In this document: piece after piece, positions 1 to 7,612 of the stretch | Position numbering within the stretch: the first letter of the stretch is position 1 | Layout of the letters: each line of letters begins with the position of its first letter | From: Alphaproteobacteria bacterium | GTDB lineage: Bacteria; Pseudomonadota; Alphaproteobacteria; CACIAM-22H2 | Direction of reading: 5' to 3' | DNA length: 51,318 nt | Assembly: GCA_016793165.1 (NCBI GenBank) | Contig: JAEULA010000045.1 | Span: forward strand, 1-51,318 | The notes under the pieces: generated by a model | What the model was told of the DNA's origin: nothing | Database searches by the model: none | The model's input: only the letters and a program-made list of their open reading frames with translations | Translations under genes and position numbers: made by a program

Positions 1-2
1 AT

Positions 3-2429
3 CTCGCGCTGGAGCGGATGCTCGGCCATGCCACGGGGATGATCGGCTTCCCGCTGCGGCTGCTGGCGCGCGAGAACTACGATCGCATCGTGCGCGCCAA
101 GGGCGCGCAGAACGTGGCGCTGGTGACGGGCGAGGAGCGGATCGTGCCGCCCGGCGCGCGCTGGTTCGTGTGCACGACCGAGGCGATGCCGCTGGGCGGC
201 GCGGGCGGCCGCGAGGTCGCCTTCCTCGCCATCGACGAGATCCAGCTGATCAGCGATCGCGAGCGCGGCCACGTCTTCACCGACCGGCTGCTCAATGCGC
301 GGGGCTATGCCGAGACGATGGTGCTCGGCGCCGGCACCGCGAAGCCGGTCATCCGGCGGCTGGTCCCGCATGCGGAATTCGTCGAGCGCCCCCGCCTGTC
401 GACGCTGAGCTACTCCGGGCCGAAGAAGATCACGCGCCTGCCGCGCCGTTCCGCGGTGGTCGCGTTCTCGGCCAACGACGTCTATCGCATCGCCGAGCTC
501 ATCCGCCGCCAGCGCGGCGGCGCGGCGGTCGTTTTCGGCGCGCTGAGCCCGCGCACGCGCAATGCGCAGGTCGCGATGTACCAGGCGGGCGAGGTCGACT
601 ACCTCGTCGCGACCGACGCGATCGGCATGGGTCTCAACATGGACATCGATCACGTCGCCTTCGCAGAGCTGACGAAGTTCGACGGCCGGCATCCGCGGCG
701 CCTCGCGGCGGCCGAGCTCGGGCAGATCGCCGGCCGCGCCGGCCGCCACATGACCGACGGCACGTTCGGCACCACGGCCGAGATCGGCGGCCTCGAGCCG
801 GAGATCGTCACGGCGATCGAGGAGCATCGCTTCCCGCCCATCACGCACGCATTCTGGCGCAACGCCGCGCTCGACTTCGGCTCGATCGCCGGGCTCCTCG
901 AGAGTCTCGAGGCCAGGCCGCCGTCGCCCGAGCTGGTGCGCGCGCGCACCGCCGACGATCACGCCGCGCTCACCGCGCTGGCCGGCGACGAGGACGTGGT
1001 CGCCGCGGCCCGCGGCCGCGCGCGGCTCGCGCTGCTCTGGGAGGCGTGCCAGATCCCGGATTTCCGCAAGAGCTTCGACGGCAGCCATGCGCGCTTCGTC
1101 AAGCGCGTCTTCCTGCATCTGGTCGAGAACGCGCGGCTGCCGACCGACTGGGTGGCCGGCCAGGTCGCGCGGCTCGACACCGTCGAGGGCGACATCGACT
1201 CGCTGCTGCAGCGCATCGCGGCGATCCGCACCTGGACCTATGTCGCGCACAAGCCGGCGTGGCTCGACGATCCGCTGGACTGGCAGGCGCGCACCCGGGT
1301 GATCGAGGACAAGCTCTCCGACGCGCTGCATGCGCGGCTCACGCAGCGCTTCGTCGACCGGCGGGCCGCGACGGTCGCCCGGCGCCGCGCCGCCGGCGAG
1401 GCGCTGCTTGCCGGCGTCACCCGGACCGGCGCGGTCGTCGTCGAGGGCGAGGCGATCGGCGCGCTCTCGGGCTTCGCCTTCGTCGGCGAGCGCGGCTCGG
1501 GCGAGGGGACGCGCGCGATGATGGCCGCGGCCAATCGCGTCGTGCGCCAGGACATCGCGGCGCGCGTGCGACGCCTCGTCCAGGCCGCCGACGACGCGAT
1601 CACTCTGTCGCTGGCCGGCGAGCTGGTCTGGGAGGAGGCGGCCGTCGCGCGCCTCGCCGCCGGTGCCGAAGCGCTGACGCCGCGCGTGGAGGTGCTGTCG
1701 AGCGACCTCCTCGAGGGGCCGAACCGCGAGGCGATCCGCCGCCGCCTCGCGGCCTGGGTCGACGCCCATCTCACGGCGACGCTGGCGCCGCTCTTCGCCC
1801 TGCGCGCCGCGGCGCTGGCGGGTCCGGCGCGCGGCCTGGCCTACGAACTCGTCGCGCAATTCGGCTGCGCGCCACGCGCGCGTGTGGCGCCGCTCGTCGC
1901 CGCGCTGTCGCCGGCCGAGCGCGGCCAGCTGCAGCGGCTGGGCGTGATCCTCGGCGACGTCGCGGTGTTCATGCCGGCGATGCGCAATCATGCGACGCTC
2001 GGCCTGCGCGCCGTGCTGTGGCGACTCTTCGCCGGCGAGGACGTCGGCGCGCCCGTGCCGGCGCCGGCGCTGTCGCATCCGCGCGCCGAAGGCCAGGCCG
2101 GCGCGTTCTTCCAGTCGCAGTTCTGCTTGCCGGCGGGGCCGCGCTTCGTGCGCGTCGATCGCCTCGAGCGCCTCGCACGCGAGGCGTTCCGCCGCGCGCG
2201 CAACGGCGCCTTCGCCGCCGATCCCGCCTGGGCGGCGGCCATCGGCGCGCCGCCGGAGCAGCTCGACGGAGTGCTGCGCGCCCTCGGACTGCGCGGCAGC
2301 GGCGAAGGCGAGGCGCGGCTCTACGGCCTGAAGCCGCGCGCGCGGCGGCGGCACAACGCCGAGATCCGGCGCGAGGCGGTCGACGAGAACTCGCCGTTCG
2401 CCGGCCTCGCCAAGCTCGTCCGGCGATGA
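3..2429 (+). CDS. SUV3-like superfamily 2 RNA/DNA helicase, 5' partial
   Basis: The reading frame is open at the left edge, so the N-terminus with the Walker A motif lies outside the window. The first visible residues (LALERMLGHATGMIGFPLR) normally follow Walker A directly in SUV3-like helicases, so little is missing. A DEIQ Walker B motif lies near residue 75 and the helicase C domain ends in the QIAGRAGRH motif near residue 238. The roughly 500 residues after it are rich in Ala and Arg and have no motif I recognise. Mitochondrial SUV3 unwinds RNA in the degradosome; the role of bacterial relatives is poorly defined. The stop codon overlaps the next gene's start (ATGA), so the two are translationally coupled. 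Confidence 0.88.
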   Translation, partial: LALERMLGHATGMIGFPLRLLARENYDRIVRAKGAQNVALVTGEERIVPPGARWFVCTTEAMPLGGAGGREVAFLAIDEIQLISDRERGHVFTDRLLNARGYAETMVLGAGTAKPVIRRLVPHAEFVERPRLSTLSYSGPKKITRLPRRSAVVAFSANDVYRIAELIRRQRGGAAVVFGALSPRTRNAQVAMYQAGEVDYLVATDAIGMGLNMDIDHVAFAELTKFDGRHPRRLAAAELGQIAGRAGRHMTDGTFGTTAEIGGLEPEIVTAIEEHRFPPITHAFWRNAALDFGSIAGLLESLEARPPSPELVRARTADDHAALTALAGDEDVVAAARGRARLALLWEACQIPDFRKSFDGSHARFVKRVFLHLVENARLPTDWVAGQVARLDTVEGDIDSLLQRIAAIRTWTYVAHKPAWLDDPLDWQARTRVIEDKLSDALHARLTQRFVDRRAATVARRRAAGEALLAGVTRTGAVVVEGEAIGALSGFAFVGERGSGEGTRAMMAAANRVVRQDIAARVRRLVQAADDAITLSLAGELVWEEAAVARLAAGAEALTPRVEVLSSDLLEGPNREAIRRRLAAWVDAHLTATLAPLFALRAAALAGPARGLAYELVAQFGCAPRARVAPLVAALSPAERGQLQRLGVILGDVAVFMPAMRNHATLGLRAVLWRLFAGEDVGAPVPAPALSHPRAEGQAGAFFQSQFCLPAGPRFVRVDRLERLAREAFRRARNGAFAADPAWAAAIGAPPEQLDGVLRALGLRGSGEGEARLYGLKPRARRRHNAEIRREAVDENSPFAGLAKLVRR

Positions 2430-2734
2430 CGGCGGTGCCGGTCGAGCGCATGCGGCTCGACAAATGGTTGTGGTGCGCGCGGTTCTTCAAGTCGCGAAGC
2501 CTTGCCGCGCGCTTCGTCGAGGAGACCGGCGTGCGCATCGCGGGCGCGAGCGTGCTCAAGCCGCACCACGCCGTGCGGCCCGGTGATGTGTTGACCTTCG
2601 CCCTCGGCTCTCATATTCGGGTCGTGCGTGTGCGGACGCTTTCCGCACGCCGCGGACCGCCCCCGGAGGCCCGGGGGCTCTACGACGATCTGGATCGCAG
2701 TCCCGCCGGGCCTGCCTCCGACAGGGACGGTTGA
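2426..2734 (+). CDS. S4 domain RNA-binding protein (Hsp15-like)
   Basis: A 102-residue protein with an S4 fold at its N-terminus. The signature MRLDKWLWCARFFKSRSLA at residues 8-26 and the later PGDVLTF segment are typical of Hsp15/HslR-type proteins, which bind stalled 50S subunits or structured RNA. The start ATG overlaps the helicase stop by four bases, and a helicase followed by an S4 protein suggests a shared job in RNA handling. The last 25 residues are basic and acidic and probably disordered. The next gene follows without a gap. Confidence 0.88.
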   Translation: MTAVPVERMRLDKWLWCARFFKSRSLAARFVEETGVRIAGASVLKPHHAVRPGDVLTFALGSHIRVVRVRTLSARRGPPPEARGLYDDLDRSPAGPASDRDG

Positions 2735-2742
2735 ACGGACAG

Positions 2743-3696
2743 ATGGACGCTCTCTTCTGGACTGCGCTGCTCGAGATCATCGCGGTGAACATCGTCCTGT
2801 CCGGCGACAACGCCGTCGTCATCGCCCTCGCCTGCCGCTCCCTGCCGCCGAGCCAGCAGCGGATGGGAATCCTTCTCGGCAGCGGCGCCGCGATCGTGAT
2901 GCGCATCGCCTTCACCGCGGTCGTCGCGACGCTGATGGCGGTGCCGACCCTGAAGATCGTCGGCGGGCTGCTGCTGTTCTGGATCGGCTGGAAGCTGCTG
3001 ACGGACGAGGCCGGCGAGGGCGATGTGGATTCGGCATCGCATCTCTGGGGCGCGGTGAAGACCGTGCTGATCGCCGATGCGGTGATGAGCCTCGACAACG
3101 TCATCGCCGTCGCCGCCGCGGCGAAGGGCAACACGGTGCTGCTGATCCTCGGGCTCGTGATCTCGATCCCGATGGTCGTGTTCGGCGCCACCGTGCTGCT
3201 GAAGCTGATCGGCCGATTCCCGGTGATCGTCACGCTCGGCGCCGCGCTGATCGGCTACATCGCGGGCGAGGTGATCGTCACCGACCCGTTGTGGGAAGCC
3301 TGGATCGACTCGCACGCCCATTGGATGCACTACGTCGCGCCGCCGCTGGGCGCGATCCTGGTCGTCGTCGCCGGCTACGCCTTCGGCCACAAGCCGATCC
3401 CCGAGGCCGAGTCGACCGGCGCGGCGATCGCCGCGCCGGCCGCCGTCTTCGGCAGCCGCGCCCTGCTCGTGGGGCTCGCCGGCCTGCTGGCGGCGCGGGC
3501 GCCCTGGATCGTGACGCTGGTCGCCACCCTGCTCGGCTACACGGGCGGCCAGGCGATGATGGGCGAGCAGCACGTCTCCGGTTGGGCCGACGCCCATGCC
3601 CCGCTGCTGCACACCGTCGGTCCGATCGCGGCCGCGGTGGTGGCCGTCGCGATCGTCGAGGTCCTTGCGCGGCTGCTGCACCGACCTAAGTCCTGA
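2743..3696 (+). CDS. TerC family integral membrane protein (YjbE type)
   Basis: This 317-residue protein is mostly membrane segments. The core signature NIVLSGDNAVVIALA lies near residue 15 and a second SLDNVIAVAAAA near residue 110; these Asp-Asn motifs define TerC/YjbE proteins. TerC relatives are linked to tellurite resistance and, in recent work on Bacillus and E. coli, to manganese export or metallation of secreted enzymes. It is longer than a typical YjbE (about 220 residues) because of a C-terminal extension with three more hydrophobic stretches. I chose ATG 2743. A TTG at 2731, overlapping the S4 stop, is an alternative that adds four residues. Confidence 0.87.
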   Translation: MDALFWTALLEIIAVNIVLSGDNAVVIALACRSLPPSQQRMGILLGSGAAIVMRIAFTAVVATLMAVPTLKIVGGLLLFWIGWKLLTDEAGEGDVDSASHLWGAVKTVLIADAVMSLDNVIAVAAAAKGNTVLLILGLVISIPMVVFGATVLLKLIGRFPVIVTLGAALIGYIAGEVIVTDPLWEAWIDSHAHWMHYVAPPLGAILVVVAGYAFGHKPIPEAESTGAAIAAPAAVFGSRALLVGLAGLLAARAPWIVTLVATLLGYTGGQAMMGEQHVSGWADAHAPLLHTVGPIAAAVVAVAIVEVLARLLHRPKS

Positions 3697-3729
3697 CGAC
3701 TTCTCGCGACGCCGTCAGCCAGGGGCTCC

Positions 3730-4470
3730 ATGTTCGACATCGCGTTCACGACCGAGAACATCGCGAGCCTCTTCACGCTCTCCGCACTGGAGATCGTGCT
3801 CGGCATCGACAACATCGTCATCATCGCGATCATCTCCAATGCGCTGCCGGAGCATCAGCGCGACCGCGCCCGGATCATCGGCCTCGCGCTGGCGCTTATC
3901 ACGCGGCTGCTGCTGCTGTTCTCCCTGTCCTGGCTCGCCAGCCTGACGCAGCCGCTCTTCACGCTGATGGAGCAGCCCTTCTCCGGCCGCGACCTGATCA
4001 TGCTCGCCGGCGGCCTGTTCCTGATCGTCAAGGCGACGCGCGAGATCCACGAGGCGCTGGAGGAAGCCGGGGCGGAGGACGGCGCGGGGCGTCGCGTCGG
4101 CTCGTTCCGCAGCGCGATCATGCAGATCGTCCTGCTCGACATCGTGTTCTCGTTTGATTCCGTGATCACCGCCGTGGGCATGGCGAACGAGCTGTGGGTG
4201 ATGGCGAGCGCCGTGGTCATCGCCGTCGTCATCATGCTGTTCGCCTCCGGGCCGATCGTCCGCTTCATCCATGCCCATCCCAGCGTGAAGATGCTGGCCC
4301 TGGCCTTCGTGATGCTGATCGGCTTCGCGCTGGTGGCGGAGGGCTTCGAGTTCCACATTCCGAAGGGCTATCTCTACTTCGCGATGGCCTTCTCGGTGCT
4401 GGTCGAAGGGCTCAACATCGCGATCAGCCGCCGGCGCAACCGGGTGCGTGGAAATGGCACAGGCTCATGA
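3730..4470 (+). CDS. TerC family protein
   Basis: A 246-residue membrane protein of the classical TerC length. It begins with a short amphipathic segment and then LEIVLGIDNIVIIAII near residue 21, with a second DIVFSFDSVITAVGM motif near residue 137; the paired Asp residues sit inside membrane helices. It follows the YjbE-type paralogue by 33 bases on the same strand, but the two share only the family motifs, so this is not a recent tandem duplication. A role in metal ion (Mn2+ or similar) export is inferred from the family only. Confidence 0.88.
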   Translation: MFDIAFTTENIASLFTLSALEIVLGIDNIVIIAIISNALPEHQRDRARIIGLALALITRLLLLFSLSWLASLTQPLFTLMEQPFSGRDLIMLAGGLFLIVKATREIHEALEEAGAEDGAGRRVGSFRSAIMQIVLLDIVFSFDSVITAVGMANELWVMASAVVIAVVIMLFASGPIVRFIHAHPSVKMLALAFVMLIGFALVAEGFEFHIPKGYLYFAMAFSVLVEGLNIAISRRRNRVRGNGTGS

Positions 4471-4562
4471 TCCGAGTGCGCCCCCTTGAGTGTTGCGAGG
4501 CGGTAGGGCCCATGGTACCCACCCCGCCGCCCCGAATTTCGGCCCCTCCCGTGTGATCGCCC

Positions 4563-4898
4563 ATGGCCTACGTCGTCACCGAAGCCTGCATCAAGTGCAA
4601 GTACATGGACTGCGTCGAGGTTTGCCCGGTCGACTGTTTTTACGAAGGTGAAAACATGCTGACCATCAAGCCGGAGGAATGCATCGACTGCGGCGTGTGC
4701 GAGCCCGAATGCCCCGCCGAGGCCATCATTCCGGACACCGATCCCGGTGCTGAGAAGTGGGTCGGGATCAACAAGCAGTACGCCGACCTCTGGCCCAACA
4801 TCACCCGCAAGGGGCCCGCGCCCGCGGATGCCGACCAGTGGAAGGGCGTCCCGGACAAGTTCGCCAAGCATTTCAAGCCGGATCCGGCGGAGCGCTGA
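4563..4898 (+). CDS. fdxA: Ferredoxin FdxA, 7Fe-8S type
   Basis: A 111-residue small ferredoxin. It opens with [21 protein letters not shown], and the second cluster motif [12 protein letters not shown] lies at residues 40-51. The first half has the spacing that binds a [3Fe-4S] cluster plus one [4Fe-4S] cluster, as in Azotobacter FdxA. The C-terminal tail (about 45 residues, [10 protein letters not shown]) is the usual alphaproteobacterial form. It is a soluble electron carrier and its redox partner is not evident here. A hairpin terminator follows at 4904-4927, so it is probably transcribed separately from carD. Confidence 0.95.
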   Translation: MAYVVTEACIKCKYMDCVEVCPVDCFYEGENMLTIKPEECIDCGVCEPECPAEAIIPDTDPGAEKWVGINKQYADLWPNITRKGPAPADADQWKGVPDKFAKHFKPDPAER

Positions 4899-4903
4899 CG
4901 CGC

Positions 4904-4927
4904 GCGGGCCGAGGTTCGGCCCGCTTT
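4904..4927 (+). terminator. Rho-independent terminator after fdxA
   Basis: A perfect 9-bp stem (GCGGGCCGA with TCGGCCCGC), a 3-base loop and a short TTT, six bases after the fdxA stop codon. The T-tract is short, so termination may be partial. Confidence 0.6.
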
Positions 4928-4935
4928 GGAACGTC

Positions 4936-4995
4936 TGATCAGGCGTTTACCAGGCTGATCCGTTTATTTTGATCGCCAACTGTGATACCTTGATC
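4936..4995 (+). promoter_or_regulatory. carD upstream region with four TGATC repeats
   Basis: TGATC occurs four times in 60 bases, at 4936, 4956, 4970 and 4991, in the AT-richest stretch of the fdxA-carD gap. The spacings are 20, 14 and 21 bases. The promoter of carD should lie here, but no -35/-10 pair is convincing. The rest of the 299-base gap (4996-5197) shows no gene. Confidence 0.3.
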
Positions 4996-5197
4996 CCATG
5001 TGAAGGCGGAGAAGCCGCCTGGTCACGCGGTCGGATCGGGTCGCGGCGGGCCTTCCAAGCAATGGGACAGGGACGATCGACATCAGGGGGGCCGGAGATC
5101 GATCCGGCTCCGAGGGTTTGTGCGTGAGTCAGGGGCGCCCTTGGCCCCGCTCGGGAACCCGCCAGAGAAACGAATGAAGAACGGAGAGCGTCTTCTG

Positions 5198-5713
5198 ATG
5201 CGCAAGGTTTCGAAAGAGGCTGCGGAAGTGGGCTTCGAGGTCGAGGATCATGTGGTCTACCCGACGCACGGCGTCGGCAAGATCACGGCGATCGAGGCCC
5301 AGGAGATTGCCGGGCAGAAGCTCAAGCTGCTGGTCATTCAGTTCGAGAAGGACCGCATGACGCTGCGGGTGCCCGTCGCCAAGGCGAAGTCCTCGGGCCT
5401 GCGGCGGCTCTCGACCCGCAAGGAGATGCAGACGGCGCTCGTCACGCTCAAGGGCCGCTCGCGCATCAAGCGCACGATGTGGTCCCGCCGCGCGCAGGAG
5501 TACGAAGCGAAGATCAACTCGGGCGATCCACGATCGATCGCCGAGGTTGTGCGCGACCTGCACCGCAACGCCGGACAGCCGGACCAGAGCTTCAGCGAGC
5601 GCCAGATGTACCAGGCGGCGCTCGATCGGCTGGCCCGCGAGTTCGCGGCCGTCGAGCGGATCTCGGAGGAGCAGGCGACGCAGCGGCTCGAGGCGATGCT
5701 CAAGGCCGCGTGA
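5198..5713 (+). CDS. carD: CarD family transcriptional regulator
   Basis: A 171-residue protein. The N-terminal RNA polymerase-interacting (Tudor-like) domain carries FEVEDHVVYPTHGVGKI at residues 11-27, the hallmark of CarD/CdnL and of the TRCF RID. The helical C-terminal half binds DNA near the -10 element. CarD proteins stabilise open complexes, particularly at rRNA promoters. I chose ATG 5198 because GGAGAG at 5183-5188 sits about ten bases upstream; ATG 5174 is in frame but has a poorer ribosome binding site. The gene ends in a strong terminator and is followed by a phosphatase-like gene and rpoH. Confidence 0.93.
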   Translation: MRKVSKEAAEVGFEVEDHVVYPTHGVGKITAIEAQEIAGQKLKLLVIQFEKDRMTLRVPVAKAKSSGLRRLSTRKEMQTALVTLKGRSRIKRTMWSRRAQEYEAKINSGDPRSIAEVVRDLHRNAGQPDQSFSERQMYQAALDRLAREFAAVERISEEQATQRLEAMLKAA

Positions 5714-5736
5714 CCTCTCCGGACGGCACGACAAGC

Positions 5737-5769
5737 AAGGGGCGGCTCGGCAGCGAGCCGCCCCTTTTT
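5737..5769 (+). terminator. Strong Rho-independent terminator after carD
   Basis: An 11-bp perfect GC stem (5739-5749 with 5754-5764), a GCAG loop and TTTTT, 24 bases after the carD stop. This is the clearest intrinsic terminator in the window. Confidence 0.92.
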
Positions 5770-5831
5770 CGTTCCGCGACAGATCGGAGCTTGCGCCCCA
5801 TGCGGGCAAGCGGCGAATCTCCGCCGCGTTC

Positions 5832-6635
5832 ATGGCCGAGTCGCAGAAATTCGCGGTGCTGCGTCGCGCCAGCCGCATCTGGGCCGTTGCCGCGCCGCAC
5901 GGCGAAGCGGCGAGGCTGGCAGCGCTGCACGATCGTCTTGCCGAGCGCTTCGAGGTGCCCGGCGATCGGCTCGTCTATCTCGGCAACTACCTGGGGCGCG
6001 GCAGCGACGTCGCCGGCACCGTCGACGAGCTGCTCGACTTCCGGCGCCGTGTGATCTCGCTCCCCGGCATGTTCGCCTCGGACGTCGTCTTCCTGCGCGG
6101 CGGCCAGGAGGAGATGTGGCAGAAGCTGCTGCAGATCCAATTCGCCGTGAATCCGCGCGAGGTGCTGGACTGGATGCTCGGCCAGGGGCTCGGCGCGACG
6201 TTGCTCGCCTATGGCTGCGAGCCCCAGCGCGGTCTTGCCGCCGCCCGCGACGGCGCTCTGGCGCTGGCGCGGTGGACGGCGTCGCTGCGCGCCGCCCTGT
6301 CGGCACGGCCGGGTCATCGCGAGCTGCTCTCGGCGCTGCGGCGCGCGGCCTACGACGACGGCAATCGGCTTCTCTTCGTCCATGCCGGCGTCGATCCGAC
6401 CCGGCCCCTGTCGAACCAGGGCGACGCCTTGTGGTGGGGTGCGCCCGGCTTCGGGCGCTGGGATCGGCCGTTCAGCGAGTTCGACCGCGTCGTGCGCGGC
6501 TACGATTCCGGGCACGGGGGATTTGTCGACACGCCCTTTGGGATAACGGTGGATAGCCGCTGTGGTTTCGGCGGCGAACTCACCGCGATTTGTCTTTCTA
6601 TACAAGGGGATATCGTCGACCGCATCGATCGCTGA
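5832..6635 (+). CDS. Degenerate calcineurin-fold metallophosphoesterase
   Basis: This 267-residue protein has the layout of PPP-type serine/threonine phosphatases, but most metal ligands are changed. The GDIHG motif reads AAPHG (residues 20-24), GDYIDRG reads GNYLGRG (51-57) and GNHE reads GGQE (90-93). The later positions are kept: HAG at 184-186, GHG at 227-229 and the VDSRCGFGG segment near 240. The loss of two to three Asp ligands plus the Asn-His pair argues against normal two-metal catalysis. It lies between carD and rpoH and has no gene partner on its own strand before the terminator, so it may have a promoter close to 5780-5830. It could be a regulator or scaffold, or have altered metal chemistry. 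Confidence 0.75.
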   Translation: MAESQKFAVLRRASRIWAVAAPHGEAARLAALHDRLAERFEVPGDRLVYLGNYLGRGSDVAGTVDELLDFRRRVISLPGMFASDVVFLRGGQEEMWQKLLQIQFAVNPREVLDWMLGQGLGATLLAYGCEPQRGLAAARDGALALARWTASLRAALSARPGHRELLSALRRAAYDDGNRLLFVHAGVDPTRPLSNQGDALWWGAPGFGRWDRPFSEFDRVVRGYDSGHGGFVDTPFGITVDSRCGFGGELTAICLSIQGDIVDRIDR

Positions 6636-6654
6636 TCTGCCATGAATATCCTAG

Positions 6655-6684
6655 TGATCTGCTCGGCCTAATCCTCCGTATAGT
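6655..6684 (+). promoter_or_regulatory. Possible rpoH promoter
   Basis: A good -10 hexamer TATAGT lies at 6679-6684, 34 bases before the rpoH start. The best -35 at correct spacing is TGATCT at 6655-6660 (18-bp spacer), which is weak. I see no heat-shock-type CTTGAA -35. Confidence 0.35.
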
Positions 6685-6717
6685 GAGGGCGTTGGCCGAG
6701 AAGAAAGAGGTTGGGAC

Positions 6718-7602
6718 ATGGCGCACGCCGATGATGCGATCCACGGGGCGACACTCAGCTTCATTCGCGGGGCGATGAAGCGCCCGCTTCTCACCCGCGA
6801 GCGCGAGTTCGAGCTGGCGCGTAAATGGCGCGAGAGCGGGGACCAGACGGCCCTGCACGAGCTGATCAATGCCTACACGCGGCTGGTGGTCGCGACGGCG
6901 TCGCGGTTCCGCCACTACGGCCTCGCGTTCGGAGACCTGATCCAGGAAGGCAATCTCGGATTGATGCACGCCGCCGCGCGGTTCGAGCCCGAACGCGAAG
7001 TGCGCTTCTCGACCTATGCCGCTTGGTGGATCCGATCGCAGATGCAGGACTTCATCCTGCGCAACTGGTCGATCGTCCGGACCGGCACGACCGCAGCGCA
7101 CAAGTCGCTGTTCTTCAATCTGCGTCGCCTGCGGGCGCGCATCGACAACGGTGCGGGCCCGGCCCAGCTGACTCTCGAGCAGAAGGGGCGCATCGCGGGG
7201 GAGCTCGGCGTCTCGCTCGACGACGTGAACGAGATGGAAGGCCGCCTGTCGGGCGGCGACCAGTCGCTCAACGCGGGGGTCGGCGAGGAGCAGGATCTCG
7301 AGGTCCAGGACTTCCTGGTCGACGATCGCCCTGGTCCCGAGAGCGTGGCGATGGACGACCACGATCGGCGCCTGCGCCTGCGCTGGCTGTCGGAGGCTCT
7401 CGGCGAGCTCAGCCCGCGCGAGCGCACGATCATCGCCGAGCGGCGCCTTCGCGACGAGGGCGTGACGCTCGAGGAGCTTGGCAAGGAGCTCGGCGTCAGC
7501 AAGGAGCGCGTCCGTCAGCTTGAGGCGCGGGCACTCGGCAAGCTGAAGGCCGCGCTCGAGCGCCGCGCCGGCACCGAGGCCGAGGTGTTCGGGACGGCGT
7601 GA
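6718..7602 (+). CDS. rpoH: RNA polymerase sigma factor RpoH (sigma-32 type)
   Basis: A 294-residue group 3 sigma factor. Region 2 contains DLIQEGNLGLMHAAARF and the FSTYAAWWIRSQMQDFILRN helix. Right after it comes the RpoH-box-like KSLFFNLRRLR near residue 130, which distinguishes heat-shock sigmas from housekeeping ones. Region 4.2 (VTLEELGKELGVSKERVRQLE) is intact. Alphaproteobacteria usually carry two rpoH genes; linkage to carD and fdxA suggests this is the RpoH2-type paralogue, associated with oxidative stress in Rhodobacter and Sinorhizobium. That assignment is inference. The ribosome binding site is AAGAGG about ten bases before the ATG. Confidence 0.93.
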   Translation: MAHADDAIHGATLSFIRGAMKRPLLTREREFELARKWRESGDQTALHELINAYTRLVVATASRFRHYGLAFGDLIQEGNLGLMHAAARFEPEREVRFSTYAAWWIRSQMQDFILRNWSIVRTGTTAAHKSLFFNLRRLRARIDNGAGPAQLTLEQKGRIAGELGVSLDDVNEMEGRLSGGDQSLNAGVGEEQDLEVQDFLVDDRPGPESVAMDDHDRRLRLRWLSEALGELSPRERTIIAERRLRDEGVTLEELGKELGVSKERVRQLEARALGKLKAALERRAGTEAEVFGTA

Positions 7603-7612
7603 GCCCGCTGCT

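Noticed and set aside
170..2425. Long open frame overlapping the helicase
   Set aside because: Arg-, Ala- and Pro-rich shadow translation. Only the last 102 codons of this frame (the S4 protein) are real.
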